DNA of 64,000 nt from the NCBI GenBank assembly GCA_002224055.1, contig AZLU01000056.1, forward strand, positions 153,453 to 217,452, in the 5' to 3' direction. Under the pieces are notes generated by a model. The model searched no databases. It was not told the DNA's origin and was given only the letters and a program-made list of their open reading frames with translations. The translations under genes and the position numbers were made by a program. Shown in pieces: positions 24,481 through 36,900 of this stretch (positions are counted from its first letter, which is position 1; each line of letters begins with the position of its first letter). The stretch is from Pezizomycotina sp. ARF18 (taxonomy: Eukaryota > Ascomycota).

Positions 24481-26468
24481 TGTTTCCTAGCCTATTTTGT
24501 ATTACTAGGCATCAAAGAGATGGAATGATTATAAGTTTATTTATTGAGAAATATCATAAAGGTATAAAGAGATTAGTACTCTTCGTACTATTCAATAAGA
24601 AAAAGACTGTTTAAAAAGAATAAGCAGAAGCCTTGCTACCTCACTTAAAGTCTAAGTAATTCCGCATTGCAAGAAATACTGTGTTTAGAGAACGTTCGTA
24701 TGTTTATTGAAGAATAAGTTATAACTAATCGTCTGCTTATTGTACTTGATGTCGGTCTGTCTTCGATGTTTTTCGGTATCCTTGAAGAGAAGAGGATCTG
24801 AGAACGATACTATTTATGATAGTAAGTTCCATACTAATCCTGTTTCTCATATACCTTTCTCTACATGTAAAGTAAAAGACAGACGCGCAAACTAGACTAG
24901 AACAACAATAGAAATCCATACGCTCGCAGCGCACATACCACATGACAGTACCGCGCAGAGACACAGGATTTCCTAGAGAAAGAAAGAAAGAAAAGAAAGA
25001 AAACAATGTATGCGCGTGCATATGTACGCATAAGCACTAACGCTAGTATAAAGAAGAAATAAACTGTGAAAATTCCTCACAATACGTGCTCCAATTGATC
25101 ACTGATGAGGGTTTTAATATCGTTTTAAAGTGCCGAGGAGCCCGGCAGTCGCAAAGATACGTTAGGTGTAAAATATTTGCCGTCTAGCCCAAGGTAAGCT
25201 GATATGCTTCACCCTGAGGCAGTAGTGATTGCGCAACTGTTTATCGTATTCCATTACTTCAGGAGGTTACTAGTACTACATTCTACGCGTATACTTGTTA
25301 TCCTGCTATGAGAAACCGACAAGCCTCTTTCTGGAGAGCATCTCTTATGACTTCTGGTAAAACTTGATCAATGACTTAAATACCTTAGATCGCTGAGGCG
25401 CGTATCGCAGTTGTATACTAGGAGAGCGATTTTATATAAATCACACTGCGCCTGGAACTTCGAGACGAAAGATCCTTTCTTCCTCGAGTATCGATTGACC
25501 CGCCAGCCTACTTTGACCTTGAGCTCGAATTGAAGACAGGTGCTTATATACTGAGTTAGAATAGATCTATATATTTATTGGTAGGAGGCGGAACCACTGT
25601 CTTTCGTCCATTACTTAGCAGTTCTTCTCTTGTTAGGCTTTAAGTAGGTATATAATAATTATTGTTTAGAATAGGAATATTGGTGTTATAGCTGGGGTTG
25701 TTTATTTTCTGAGAGGAGAAGTTAAGGTCTCAATTTGAGGCCCAAAAAAAAAAAAAAAAATTCACACAGATAAATAAACAAACCCAAAAATCCTGCTACT
25801 AGTAAACCTATTTACAAAAATACTTCTACTTCATCACTACCCGCAAATTCCTCTCATACGAGTGAGAATTGACAGATTCAAGTTCCTTTCCCGCTCTTTT
25901 TTCAATACACTGTGGTCATTCTCGGATTTTATCCCCGCCTTTGCCGCTTTATTCTACTACTTGAAGAGATGAGGTGTCGGAAATACTCTGGCTTGAGAGA
26001 CGGGGAGGAGCTGGCTGGTTGGTCCTTGTCCCTATCTTGTGGCTGATAATTCATCAAATTTGCCTCAATTGGCGCTGATGAGATAGTCTCCACTTTTACC
26101 TTATTCATCAACGGCATACGTCTTTTTTCGAGGAATTGAAAATAGTAAAGCTAATAGTTTTATGAATAAATATATTTTATTCTAATTATAGGACTCGATG
26201 GACGAGAAAATCATGATAGCACAATGACTATACCCCTTCGCGTGCAGGTCGCCAACCGGTTGATATTTTTAAACACGCGTGGATCGCTCTGCTCCTTGAC
26301 TGATGGAGTATTCTTTTTTGGCGTGCTGCAAGTTCGCACGTTTTTTCGGCGGGATTGGCCACTAATTCACAAGTCACGGTGCTTGCGCTATGTGGGGCAA
26401 AAAAAAAAAAACCCCCGCATTATAGCTCGCAACACACGAAGGCCAACAGAGAATAATCCAATTGCTGA
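24481..26468. other. No gene recognised
   Basis: AT-rich DNA of different texture from block B, with more runs and purine-rich words, including an A17 run at about 25743-25759. Short frames such as 25929-26117 (minus; contains IEANLMNYQPQDRDKDQPAS) and 26224-26472 (plus) have no partner exons I can assign. Confidence 0.35.
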
Positions 26469-27262
26469 GTGAAAAAGAGAGCGGAATGCAGATATCAATA
26501 CCTGTTTTTTTTTTTTTTTTTGCGTTGCTCGATTGGAAATCCACGCATACTAGCTCAATGCAAGGGCTGTAGGTACAAAGCTCAAATCAGATATGCTCTC
26601 AAAGCTCCGCCGGTGTTACCTCTACAATCCCCTGTATCAACGCTAACGTTGAGGGATCATGCCTCGTGGACAATTGTGATACGGAAAACTACTCTATTCT
26701 CCAATGCACGAGCCAGTTTGTGCTTCGGATTCAATAGTCCGCAAGGACAGCTGTTGACGATGTTGGTGATATCCTCAGAGGAGGAAGTCAAAGAGTTTTC
26801 TACCCTGGTCAGCGTTTTGTTTTCGCTCCAGGCCAGGTAATTTACTTTTTTGTCTTCCCTTCTCTGCTCCCACTCCTTTTTACATCGGAAATTACGGTGT
26901 GCTTTAATTTCTTTTTCTCCCCCTCATTTTATCTTTCCTGATTGTTGGGTTGACTCGGTTCCTGGCTTAGCCCGAGCCTTATTTGCAGGCAAGGAGAAGA
27001 GCCATTCCCTTTAGGAACCGCAAGAATCGCTCTTCAACAGTCCGCTAGTCTTGATTTGCTTAATCTCAGCGAAAATTTCAGTCTACAATTGGACGAATTG
27101 AAAACACTGACGATCTTCAAATGGACTTGAAAGCAGAAGGTTCGTTACGAAGCGGTCCAAGCGCAATTACAAACAGGAGAAAACAATTTCTATATTTTGC
27201 AACAAAATCCTTCAGAACGCGTTGGCTCTCTCGACGTCCCAATGAGGGACTCGGGTGATTGA
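26469..27262 (+). CDS. Putative two-exon gene, unrecognised
   Basis: A frame open from 26469 gives protein-like sequence after a T16 run: RYALKAPPVLPLQSPVSTLT, then SWTIVIRKTTLFSNARASLC, and later VISSEEEVKEFSTLVSVLFS. It meets a GTAATTTA donor at 26837. An intron ending in TTTGCAG near 26990 rejoins in phase to a Gln/Leu-rich, possibly coiled-coil exon: LGTARIALQQSASLDLLNLS and SLQLDELKTLTIFKWT, with TGA at 27128-27130. The same frame continues beyond that stop for 43 more codons (YEAVQAQLQTGENNFYILQQ...) to TGA at 27260-27262, so the first stop may be an error or a decay mutation. The start is doubtful because the open frame begins before the T16 run; the true N-terminus may be in an earlier exon. 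No family recognised. Confidence 0.35.
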
Positions 27263-29412
27263 GACCCTTTCCCGCCCACTAGGGTATCCCAAAGGAAATA
27301 AGGAGACGTGGGATACTTCTTCTTTCGCCAAGGTACATCTGCAGTCTTCCTTCTGGTTGGTTTGGCGCTGCAGTGCTGGATTTTGATAGGCAGAACCCTC
27401 AACGAGGAGGGTTGTCCAACGCAATGTGAACAGTCCACGTTCTTCAATCCATTTCGCTGAGGAGGGGGCGAGGACTGATGTTTATTTAGAAAAGAAAAAA
27501 GTGTGACGAGGGCAACCCCGGTCTCTTCTTTCCTTTTTTTTTTTCGGGTTGGGCGATTTATATTTGTTGTCGCGGTCGCCTTCTGCGAGCCTGTGTGTGA
27601 ACTGTCAACGGAGTATTTTATTATTGTTATAATAGTAATTATTTATATAGGTGACCGGCCCAGTGTTGTTGAAAAATATATCCTGATATTCTTACCTCCA
27701 AAGAATTTATAAAATATAAAGCCTCTCTATCAAGTATTTATTCACTTGCTCTTCCTTCATGATTGTGTTACATTTTCCAATCTTTAATCATATCATTTTA
27801 AGCCTATCTCCTGCTAGCCTTAAGACTCTTGACTCTTCTTCCTTCTTCTTCCATCTTATATTTATCGTTCTCTATCATTTTATTATTTGACGCGTTTACT
27901 GAGACAGACAGCAAAAGCCCTTCGAAATCTCCTGTTCCAGCGTGACCACGCGAGAAGAGGGATATTTTGGCAGTTTTGGCGCAGAAACGGAAGGTGAAGG
28001 ACTGGGTTTTAGCTGGCAGGCAGCGTCCATTATAAACTAGTGGATCCCGGGAAGACGCTCTTCCTTAATTCTTTTTCGCGACAACGCATCCAGTCTTTTC
28101 TATCCTGGTTATCCATGCATGGATAGACAGGTCTATCATCTATGACGATTTAAAGCCGGCAAGGAGATATATTATCCTATTCTTCTTATTCTTATTATTA
28201 TAAGAAGGCGAATCGAGAAAAGAACAGTAAAAGAAAAAAAGCCGCTTATTCTATTCTCCTTCGCAAATCTCTTTTATTTAATCCTTAGTTATTGCCTCTC
28301 GTTCTTCCTTTCTTTCTTCAATTATACATTCAGCAATACTACCAATATCGCAAATCTACGACTCCCGACACTCCGTGTACGCATGTCGAAGGGTAGATTA
28401 AGCCAAAAACTGAACCCTCGGGGACGCAACTTCCGAAGGGCATTCTCTAGCTTCTAGTTGGCGCAACGCGATTGCTATCCAACAGAAGCTGAGCAGAAAG
28501 GTACGCACGGTATTATATATCCTTTGATTTACTACTGTTTGTTATTGTCATTATACACAAATATGTCTTATCCAGCTGGGTGGACGGCACCTGGATTCCT
28601 TTGGCTCTCAATCACTACCATCACGGTTACCACTGTATAATATAAGATTTGTTTCATTTCCTGTATCTTTTGCCTGATGGCTGGCGCAAATCATTTCTTT
28701 ATCAAAATATGGCCCCTCCCCTTTCGCGAAAAAGAAAAGAGAGGACTTTTTTTTATTGCAAAGCGATCAAGTTTTAGTTACACTGCTTCCCAAGGCCCAC
28801 CTCTATCCCCTATCTGAGATTTCCTAAATTAAAGAAATTAACCTTATTCGAAAATTCGTCTGCTCTTCTCTTCACATCTCCTCTTTACTTGAATTCATAT
28901 CGCCAGTTTATTATTTCCCTCGTATATACTTTTTTTTATAAGTTTTTGTATTCCTTCGTATTGATTGTCTTTTATAGTATTCTATTTTTTCTCTCGTATA
29001 TCAATTATTTGCTTGATATTTTATTTTATTTTATTTATTTAATTTTTTTTTATCGCAGTAAATATTATTCAGGCCGTTTTTTTTTTTTTTTTTTTTTTTC
29101 TTTCCTTCTCTCTCGCTAAGATTGCTGTCACGAATTTTTCGCTTCCAATTAATAATAAGGAAAAAGAGAAAAAATTATTGCCCCCTTGGGCCTTTTTTTT
29201 TTTTTTTTTTTTCTTCATCCACCGCAAACCTCCCCGACTCCCCCTTTACTAACGCGCTTCACTTACAAATAGGCCTTTCGAAGAATTCTTCCGTTCCTTT
29301 TATATATAGTTTTAAATTTCCTTCGAACGATCTATTCTTTATCTGCAGAAAAAGTACATTTTTTTAGTACCGTTTCTTTCCAAGGTTGCCCACCGTGGGA
29401 CGTTTATTTCCA
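27263..29412. other. MSB1 upstream region
   Basis: A long non-coding stretch that becomes strongly pyrimidine-rich towards 29.4 kb, with T runs near 29079-29099 and 29191-29211. This fits a promoter and long leader for the MSB1-type gene. No additional gene is supported; small frames here (for example 28458-28640) lack support. Confidence 0.45.
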
Positions 29413-32400
29413 ATGTCGTTCCTAAAGGCGTTAAGGGTAAAGACAACACCGGCAAACAGCGTCGAAAGGCCGCGGATTCCGACGCTGCACAACCCGCGCC
29501 AACGCCTATTCGCTATGAAGATCGTGATTCGTGACTCTGTCAACCCCCAGGAGGTCTGCGAACTCTTGAAGGCATGCACCGCAGAGATCAAATCTCGAGG
29601 TGAGTTGTGATTGGCACAAAAACCCACCCCTCATACTGGAATTTTCCGGTGGACCCATATATTTTATCTTTTTCGCGTGCTTTTTTTCTTCTCTTTTTTT
29701 TTTCGCTAACGGTAAACATCCTTATAGGGCTGTCAACACCGTTCCTCCTGCTACCTTACGCCCGACGACCGAACCGACTTCGGGCAGGACCCTCTTGCGC
29801 AGCTACTTCAATTCCGACCCGTCGAACCCGTTGCGCGGAGAGCGGCTTGCGCGCGAGCTCCGGCTTACTGACATCACGGTAAGTATTGCAGGCTTTGCGG
29901 AACAATATGCGCATTGCAATTCTAAAGTCGCTGACGATTCTTTCTTCCATAGGTAATATGTAGTGTCATGAAATGGTGCTGGGCGAGATTGCCCGGTGGT
30001 GTGGTGTCGTGGGAAACCTACGACTTGTTCAGAGTCGGCGAGCAAGGTGAGTGGATACTACCCTGCCGTGAGCGCGCTCTTCCGTCGCGTGCGCTAATAT
30101 GTCCTGCGACGCAATGTATAGACTCCGATATGTCTAGGAATTCTTTCACGACATTTATTCCCATGAGTGTCGACGCCGAGGCTAGGTCGAGCATTATTTT
30201 CGACTACTTCGACCTAATGTCTGCGGTTGCCGCCAACGGCAAGCACAACGGCTTTGGTGGTTTGAAAACTCTCACGCTTAGCCGGCTGGTGGGCCTTTGA
30301 ACACTCAGACGGCGGTTTGGGATTTGAAGGCGGATATATGTCCGGCTCAGGTTCGTTGCTCCCCTTAGATTGTTTGCTTTGGAGGAAGGTAGAATTGAGG
30401 GTGCTGATTAGTTTTGTAGGGCGGCCGATGCCACGAGTCATTTGTTCTTTGCGTATCTGCGATCGCTTTCGCCGGAGGAAAGGGGAGCGGCGTTTCCGGC
30501 TTGCCGCTCTCGCTGCAACAGCTGATGAACAGTATCGACTATCCTCCGATGTCGGCTGCGCTTTACTCCACCATGACACGTGTCGTTATGACCGTTGAGA
30601 CCGTTTCGCCAACCCCTTCGCGCTGCTTCGACGTGCAAGACATTTCGAGTACCGTGACGATGACCGTGCGCTGCAAGAATTCTCTGACTTTGACGATCCG
30701 GTAGAAGCGCTTACCGAGGAGTGCAAGCGCGTTCTTAGGTGCATCTCCGCCGCGAACACATCTCAAACAAATCTTGCCGCTAAGACCGGCGGGCTTGGAG
30801 ATGAATCGTGGTCGAGATTCCAGGATATGGGCTTCTCCGTCTTGAATGGTTCCGACAGCGACGGCGAGGATGAAGCGGTAGCATGTCGACACCGGAACCT
30901 CGCCGAGCTACAGGAAGAGGACGGGCAATGCTCGCAAGAAGAGCAACAATCAAATGGTAATGGACTTGGCGCGCCCGACGACGCCTTCGTGGGCCGATTT
31001 CATGGCCTCTGGATTGCGAGTCAAATCCCGAGAGCAAGGTCCCGCCACCTCTGCTTCTATCTCCCGACAAGCTCCTGCCGCAGATTGAGACGTCGCGAGT
31101 TAAGAGCTCGCGTCTCACAGGAGGCAGGATGACGACTCTTTGGATCCGGGTGAGCTTGCTAGTATTGCGAAGATGAAGGTTGACGATGCTTTCTGGTGGG
31201 TCTGGATGACTAGTTTGTCTCCGGAGGAGACGTCTGGTCGCAAGTCTGCTTTGGTCGTTGCGCCATGATTGAAACCACGATCCGTAACTGCGGATGGATT
31301 ATCGTTGAGGTATGTATGCACGCGCTCTCTAATTGTAACTATAGTTTGCTAATACTGCGATTCAAATCATATAGGAGAAAGTTAAAGGCGCTGCCTCTAA
31401 TGATATGGAGGAGAAGTATACATGGTTGGCAAGAAGAAGTCGAAGAGGTCTAGGACCCTCGGTATGCTCACGAGGCGCAAGTCGTCAAGCCGTGCTGATC
31501 TCCCTTCAACTATCTCCGACACTGCATCAGCTACGGCCGGAAGAAGTCGACCCTAGCTCCGGAACTTGAAGCTAGAGTCAAGTCCACCGCACAATCCCTC
31601 AAGCAGCGTCATCAAGCAGAGGAGATGCAGGCTCGTCCGCGGCCCAACCCTCCGGACAGGGATCCGGAGAAGACGGTAACGCGAACTAGCAGCATCTTCA
31701 ACTTGCAACCTGTTGTTCTTTCGGAAGCGTCGCAAGCTATGAAGTGGGCGAGCAAGTACGACAAAGACGCCATCAGGGAGGCTTACCTCAACGGTGCCAA
31801 GACGATGCCCGACGCGGACGGTAAAGATAGGGATCTTCCGGCAATACCAAAGTCGAACCCGACGTGTCTCTCATGCCAACGCCCGCTGTGGGACATTCTA
31901 GATCTCCAAACCCCTCCACCGCCGCCGCCGCTAGAGAGGTTTGCGTCTCCAAGCCAGTTATCCGAACAATTTGCTCGGGATCCGCACCATTATACCACCC
32001 CAGCTGCTGCCGCTGTTCCGCTCCCCAACCGTCCCCAATTGCACCAGTATCCCCGCCCCGGCTCAACCATCACCTCAAAGCCAGATCCTTGACCACACGT
32101 CGCACATCGAAGCCGAGACTGACTCGGACCGTGAGCAAGCTGCGAGGAGATCTTACGTGGCTTCTCCAGAGCCGCCGAAGCATCTGGAACCAAGCTCCCC
32201 CACCGATAAGGGAAGAAACCAGCCGTCTCAGGAAGATGTTCGGTGGTAAGAAGGATAAGGGAGCCGTAGCTGCCAGGCCTCCTCTCTTCCTCCGGACGAT
32301 CATACGGATGTCCTCGATGTTCCTGACAGTGCCGGAAGGAAGCCTTCCTACGGCGAAAAGCTTTCACCTCCGGCCGCCCGGCCCTGAACGGTCTCAGCGG

Positions 32401-33014
32401 TACCATGGCTAGCGCTAGGGGATCCCACAGCTCGATCCAAAGGACCGTTACGCAGGAACGCGAGTCTGCCCCTGTAGCTCCCGCTCCCGTGTCTCAATTC
32501 AGTCAAGGACCTATGGACGACATGCCGGCGTTTGTTCCGAGGATAGCCCGCCGAGATCCCCCAGCCTCCCCGTTCAGGCCGAGCCTGTTTCCCCGCCTGC
32601 CCCTGCCGCCAATTCTCCAGTTCTGCCTGTTAAAACCGGCCCGGGCTGGTTCCCCCATCCACGCTTCGCCTGATGGGCATCTTCGCAAGGACTCTTCTGA
32701 AGGTGTTCAAGATAGGTGGGCTCAGATCAGGAAGAACGCGGCGGAACGTGCCAAAGCCAACCAGCAGAAGGCATCGGCGGCGCCGTCTGTCCCGGACACC
32801 CACCGCAGCAGCAACGACAACGATGTTAGCGCAGACGAAGGCGAGACCAGCGGCGAAGAAAGTAAGTTAAATCCTACGTGATATTTGCTCGTCTGAAGGT
32901 TTCAATACTAACTTTTTTGACTTTAATTCAGCCATTGAATCTCGTGTCGCCCGCATCAAGGCACGCGTTGCCGAGCTCACGGGCAACATTGACAACCCTA
33001 GCGTCCCAAGATAA
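29413..33014 (+). CDS. MSB1: Morphogenesis protein Msb1/Mug8 (RhoGAP-like)
   Basis: Polarity and morphogenesis protein of the Msb1/Mug8 family, linked in yeasts to Cdc42/Rho signalling and cell-wall growth at sites of polarised growth. Order of recognisable blocks: a basic N-terminus (KGVKGKDNTGKQRRKAADSD); NPQEVCELLKACTAEIKSRG; LSTPFLLLPY then TTEPTSGRTLLRSYFNSD; VICSVMKWCWARLPGGVVSW; RNSFTTFIPMSVDAEARSSI; ADATSHLFFAYLRSLSPEER; VEALTEECKRVLRCIS; VDDAFWWVWMTSLSPEETSG; and the late motif EASQAMKWASKYDKDAIREA. A long Pro/Ser-rich disordered region then leads to a short terminal helix (ESRVARIKARVAELTGN) after a final intron (about 32861-32931). Introns: 29600-29727, 29879-29952, about 30045-30119, about 30350-30420, and one near 31310-31375. 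Eight or more single-base frame changes are required. Start: ATG at 29413; one base is missing right after it. Confidence 0.9.
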
Positions 33015-33990
33015 CAAAGAATTTATTAATACGCGATTTTTCTCCGGAAGACTTTTTAAATTTCGGTTGCTGCATAAAGATGTTCGATATTTACCTAATT
33101 TTCAAACTTGGTGTCGCATCTGGATATTCTCTATATTTTCAGATTTTTTCCTTGAAATCTCTTTTAGCGATTATGTATCCTTGTTCTCATTATCTTGTTG
33201 AATTATCTTTCCCCGTGGTTTCCCCTCCCTTTTTTTACTCTCCCTAAAAAAACCCAACATTGCTTTTTTTTTTTTTTCATTTGTCCGTTCACCCTACTCC
33301 GTTCTACTTTAACGGTTATAGACTGCTCCAAGAACCCCGTTTTCTTCGTCTCTTTCCTTCATTTTACCCCCTAGAGACATCGGGAGCAAATTAAACGATG
33401 TACACGAGACCTCGGGTTATTCTGGATGATCGTCTTTTTTCACCTTTTTTTTTTTTTTGTTTAAGTAGCTTTTATCACTTCTTTTTTCTTAACTAGTAGC
33501 CGTAGTTGTTGGTAGTGGTTTAGTTGTCGCTAGGAGGTTGTTTCCTTTGTCCTTATTATCTCTTATATATCTTTCGAGTTTTAGGTTCTTATTGCTTCGT
33601 TCAACGAGGCGTATTTCACTGGCAATCGCTGGAACGTTCATTTCTTATACAAAATTCCGTGTCCTTTTCTCTTTCATCAAATAAATATACATACACTCTC
33701 CCACCTTGTCCATCTCTCTTATTTTTATTACATTTATTTGCTATATTATTTTACTTATAATTATCCCTTGACCCCTTCGTACTCTCCTATTTAATATTAA
33801 ATTCCTTTTAATATTTTTCTGCCTTCCTTGATACCAAATATTTCATTGCCTTAGCACCTCACAAATCAACCTAACTAACAAACAAAAAAAAAGGATACAT
33901 CTCATTTGTTTTTTATTTTCCTCGAAGCCTTTCTATTCAATGTATCTACTTTTTTTTTACCGTCTCTTGTATACAGAGCTTTTCGGTTCC
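33015..33990. other. T-rich 3' flank of MSB1
   Basis: Pyrimidine-rich DNA with T runs near 33264-33279 and 33441-33458 and no protein-like frame. It is probably the MSB1 3' UTR followed by spacer. At about 34.0 kb its texture changes abruptly into the next gene-free block. Confidence 0.5.
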
Positions 33991-36900
33991 ACCTTTCTTT
34001 ATTACAATATATTATAAACCGTTGAGTAGCAGTCTCTTCACCTAAGTCTTAAGTTATATTACACTTTCAGCTCCGCTACGATATATCGTGAATCGTACAC
34101 ACGATGCAACGGATACTAAATTTTTCGTAAACGTTCGTGATGATTGAAAGATATGATACAGCTTACCCCATGATCGCGACAGATATACTATTCAACCTTG
34201 TGATGGTTATCACCCATACATAGCAAACATTGAATATATAGTGGAGATGCTATAACGTAGAACGTTATGGAATATCCGCAAACAGCTTCAACATATTCCT
34301 CTAGCGTGATACATTTTTGAAGGATTTCCATACAAATCCATTTTTACAACGCACCTAAGGACACAGGTTAGCTGATAGTATGAAAAGGTCCTCCGGCAAT
34401 CTGCGTCTCGCATATTATCTATTATGTAGGTGACTTTGGAAAAATTCTCAGCCGATAAACTCATTATCTGGACTTTGTTCGATTAGGCCTATACAGTGTA
34501 AACAATCTACCGGCCGGGATTCCGCGTATAATAGACTCTACCTGTCGTATGCTCTGCAATACTTTCGCCTTCACGCCAGCCCCGATAAACGTCAACCCTA
34601 CGCATCAGGTTTCCCGGACACGCGATGACCGCCGAGGCATATCAATGAGTACTCCGCGGGTATCAAGCCCAGCAGGATACAATTCATTGGTTATCCATCA
34701 GGAACCTCACGCGATACTTAACTAAGTAATCGTCGAACGAAGAGGCACTTAACATTGATAAGTACACGGGAATACTCTAATCTAACCATACGTAAACACT
34801 CACTGGTTACAGAGGTTATAAATGTAAATATTCAAATGACTAAAATCTCGCGGGGTTCATATAAACTGCTTAATTGCGCCTAATTTATCCATGATAGCTA
34901 TTCTATCGTTAAACCTAGCCCAAATTATATTTGGACTGTAAGAATTGTAGAAAACGATGCCAGTGCTCCGGTCATAGAGCGGTGTCGGTCATGTCTCCTC
35001 GAGACACCCGATAGGTCTTTGACGACTCGAGTTACGGGATCCGACAGAAGGAGGATAAGGAGGCTAAGTAGAACGATGTGATCACGAACGACTTCTGGAT
35101 TCCTGAGGGATACGAAATGAAGACTGAGACGCTTCGCCGCTCTATAATCATTTACGTTTCGGATCGGACAGCTTAAAAGGTACAGGCGTAGAGCGATCGA
35201 AGGAAAAAAAGCGGTAATATAAATCACGTAGAACCGCCATTCCCGAATTGACCGATATGTAGGCTGTTGGACAGCTCACGATGCTTTGTAGAACCTGCGA
35301 GAATACCGCGGCTGGGATAAATTCCTAAAGGATAGTTCTTACTTTCGAACTTCTTTCTGCGGGATAGATGAACTATTCATGCTGAGGTGATTTGTAGAAA
35401 TCGTATCCGAGAGAAAGAAGCCTCCCGGATACCATCATACAGAATGCTATGTAAATATATAAACCAATTTCCGCGTTGTCTTCATACAGTATTAATGGAA
35501 GATCATTTACTTGCTGCGACCGCGCCGGATTATACTTAATCGTTCCGATTTGAGTGGCAGTCCATAGCCAGAAAAAGTCTACTAACACTGCCGGGGCTGA
35601 CTCATATTGATCCATCAAGAAATTTTACCGAGCTTGACGATGTGAAAAAAGCGATTTTCAATGTCTTCGAGCTCAGACATAGCTAAAATCTTCGAAGACG
35701 CTTTTCAAATATCCAGCAGTGTATTCCACTAAGGACTCAAGAAGTTAAAACGTAGAGATATACCTCCAACATAGCGCAAGCCAATAATTATCGTACTACT
35801 TCGGAAATATGTCATATTACAGGCAAAGCTTACACAGCATCAATAAATATGACAAACGGAAAGCTATCGGAGTGTGGTTTATAATGGCGAATTGACTCTT
35901 TGATGCCCTCCACATATCTCATTTTGTTTCTATTGCAGAAATCAAACGTGAACTGAATTCCAGCATTCTATTCAAGTTTTGTTTCAAGCTGAGCAGCAAT
36001 ACAGAAATATAAAGCGGGTAGTATAAGCGGCTCCTCTATTCTCGAGCATTCAAAAGTTATAAAGCGTGTTTGTCCGTAGTTGCACTTTGGCGATTATATT
36101 TCTGCGCTTTGCAAATCGTAGCATTGCGACGACAATTCCGCGCGTGGTCACATCTCTCTTTTGTATCACTACCACCGGATAGGAGCTACTGCACTAGCTC
36201 AAAGACCGCAAAGTTGCGGAGTATATAGCTTTCGCAGATCTGAGAAGCGAACCCTGGCTCTACCAATCATAGAATTGAGAGGAAGTTGCAACATTCGTGT
36301 CTCTGTACTAATGACCAGTTCTTTATTTTTAGCGGAGCGTGAAGAAAATTTGGGTAACCCCGAAGAATCGGAACTTTGGAGGATAGATGAGATTGTTTAG
36401 GAGCCGGAAGTCATTTGTTCCGTGTTTTATATCTTATTCCGTTTTATTGTTAGATTCCACGACAACGATTATCCACCGGGATCATATTTCTCAGGAGAGG
36501 AACGATGCATTATACAGCGCTACAAGTTTTTGGTCTGAAAAGACACATAGATTTGACATTCTTTTCGCGCTGAGCACGATTCAGGTTTAGGGAAAAGCGT
36601 ACGCGCCGCGGGAACGTATTTCTTAGAACCGCCTGGAAAAAGGCCTTGGGAATCAAGGCTTTACGATATTCAAAAAAGCAGATCTACATAAGGGATCGAA
36701 AAAACATAGCTCTAGTTTGTAGAGCCAAGCCCTGAAATATAGTAAACCAAATCCGATTGTATTTGCGATGATGCAATGAGAGAAGCTATAAAGAGTCTAA
36801 TTATACATGAATTATTAGCGACAGCGGTATGAGAATGGGAGACACAAATCATATTGAAACACAAGAACTTTGTGGATGCTTTTCATATTGTGGTCATACT

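Noticed and set aside
29386-29412. Earlier start for the MSB1-type gene
   Set aside because: The apparent start there is TTG, not ATG; the ATG at 29413 fits the basic N-terminus of the family.
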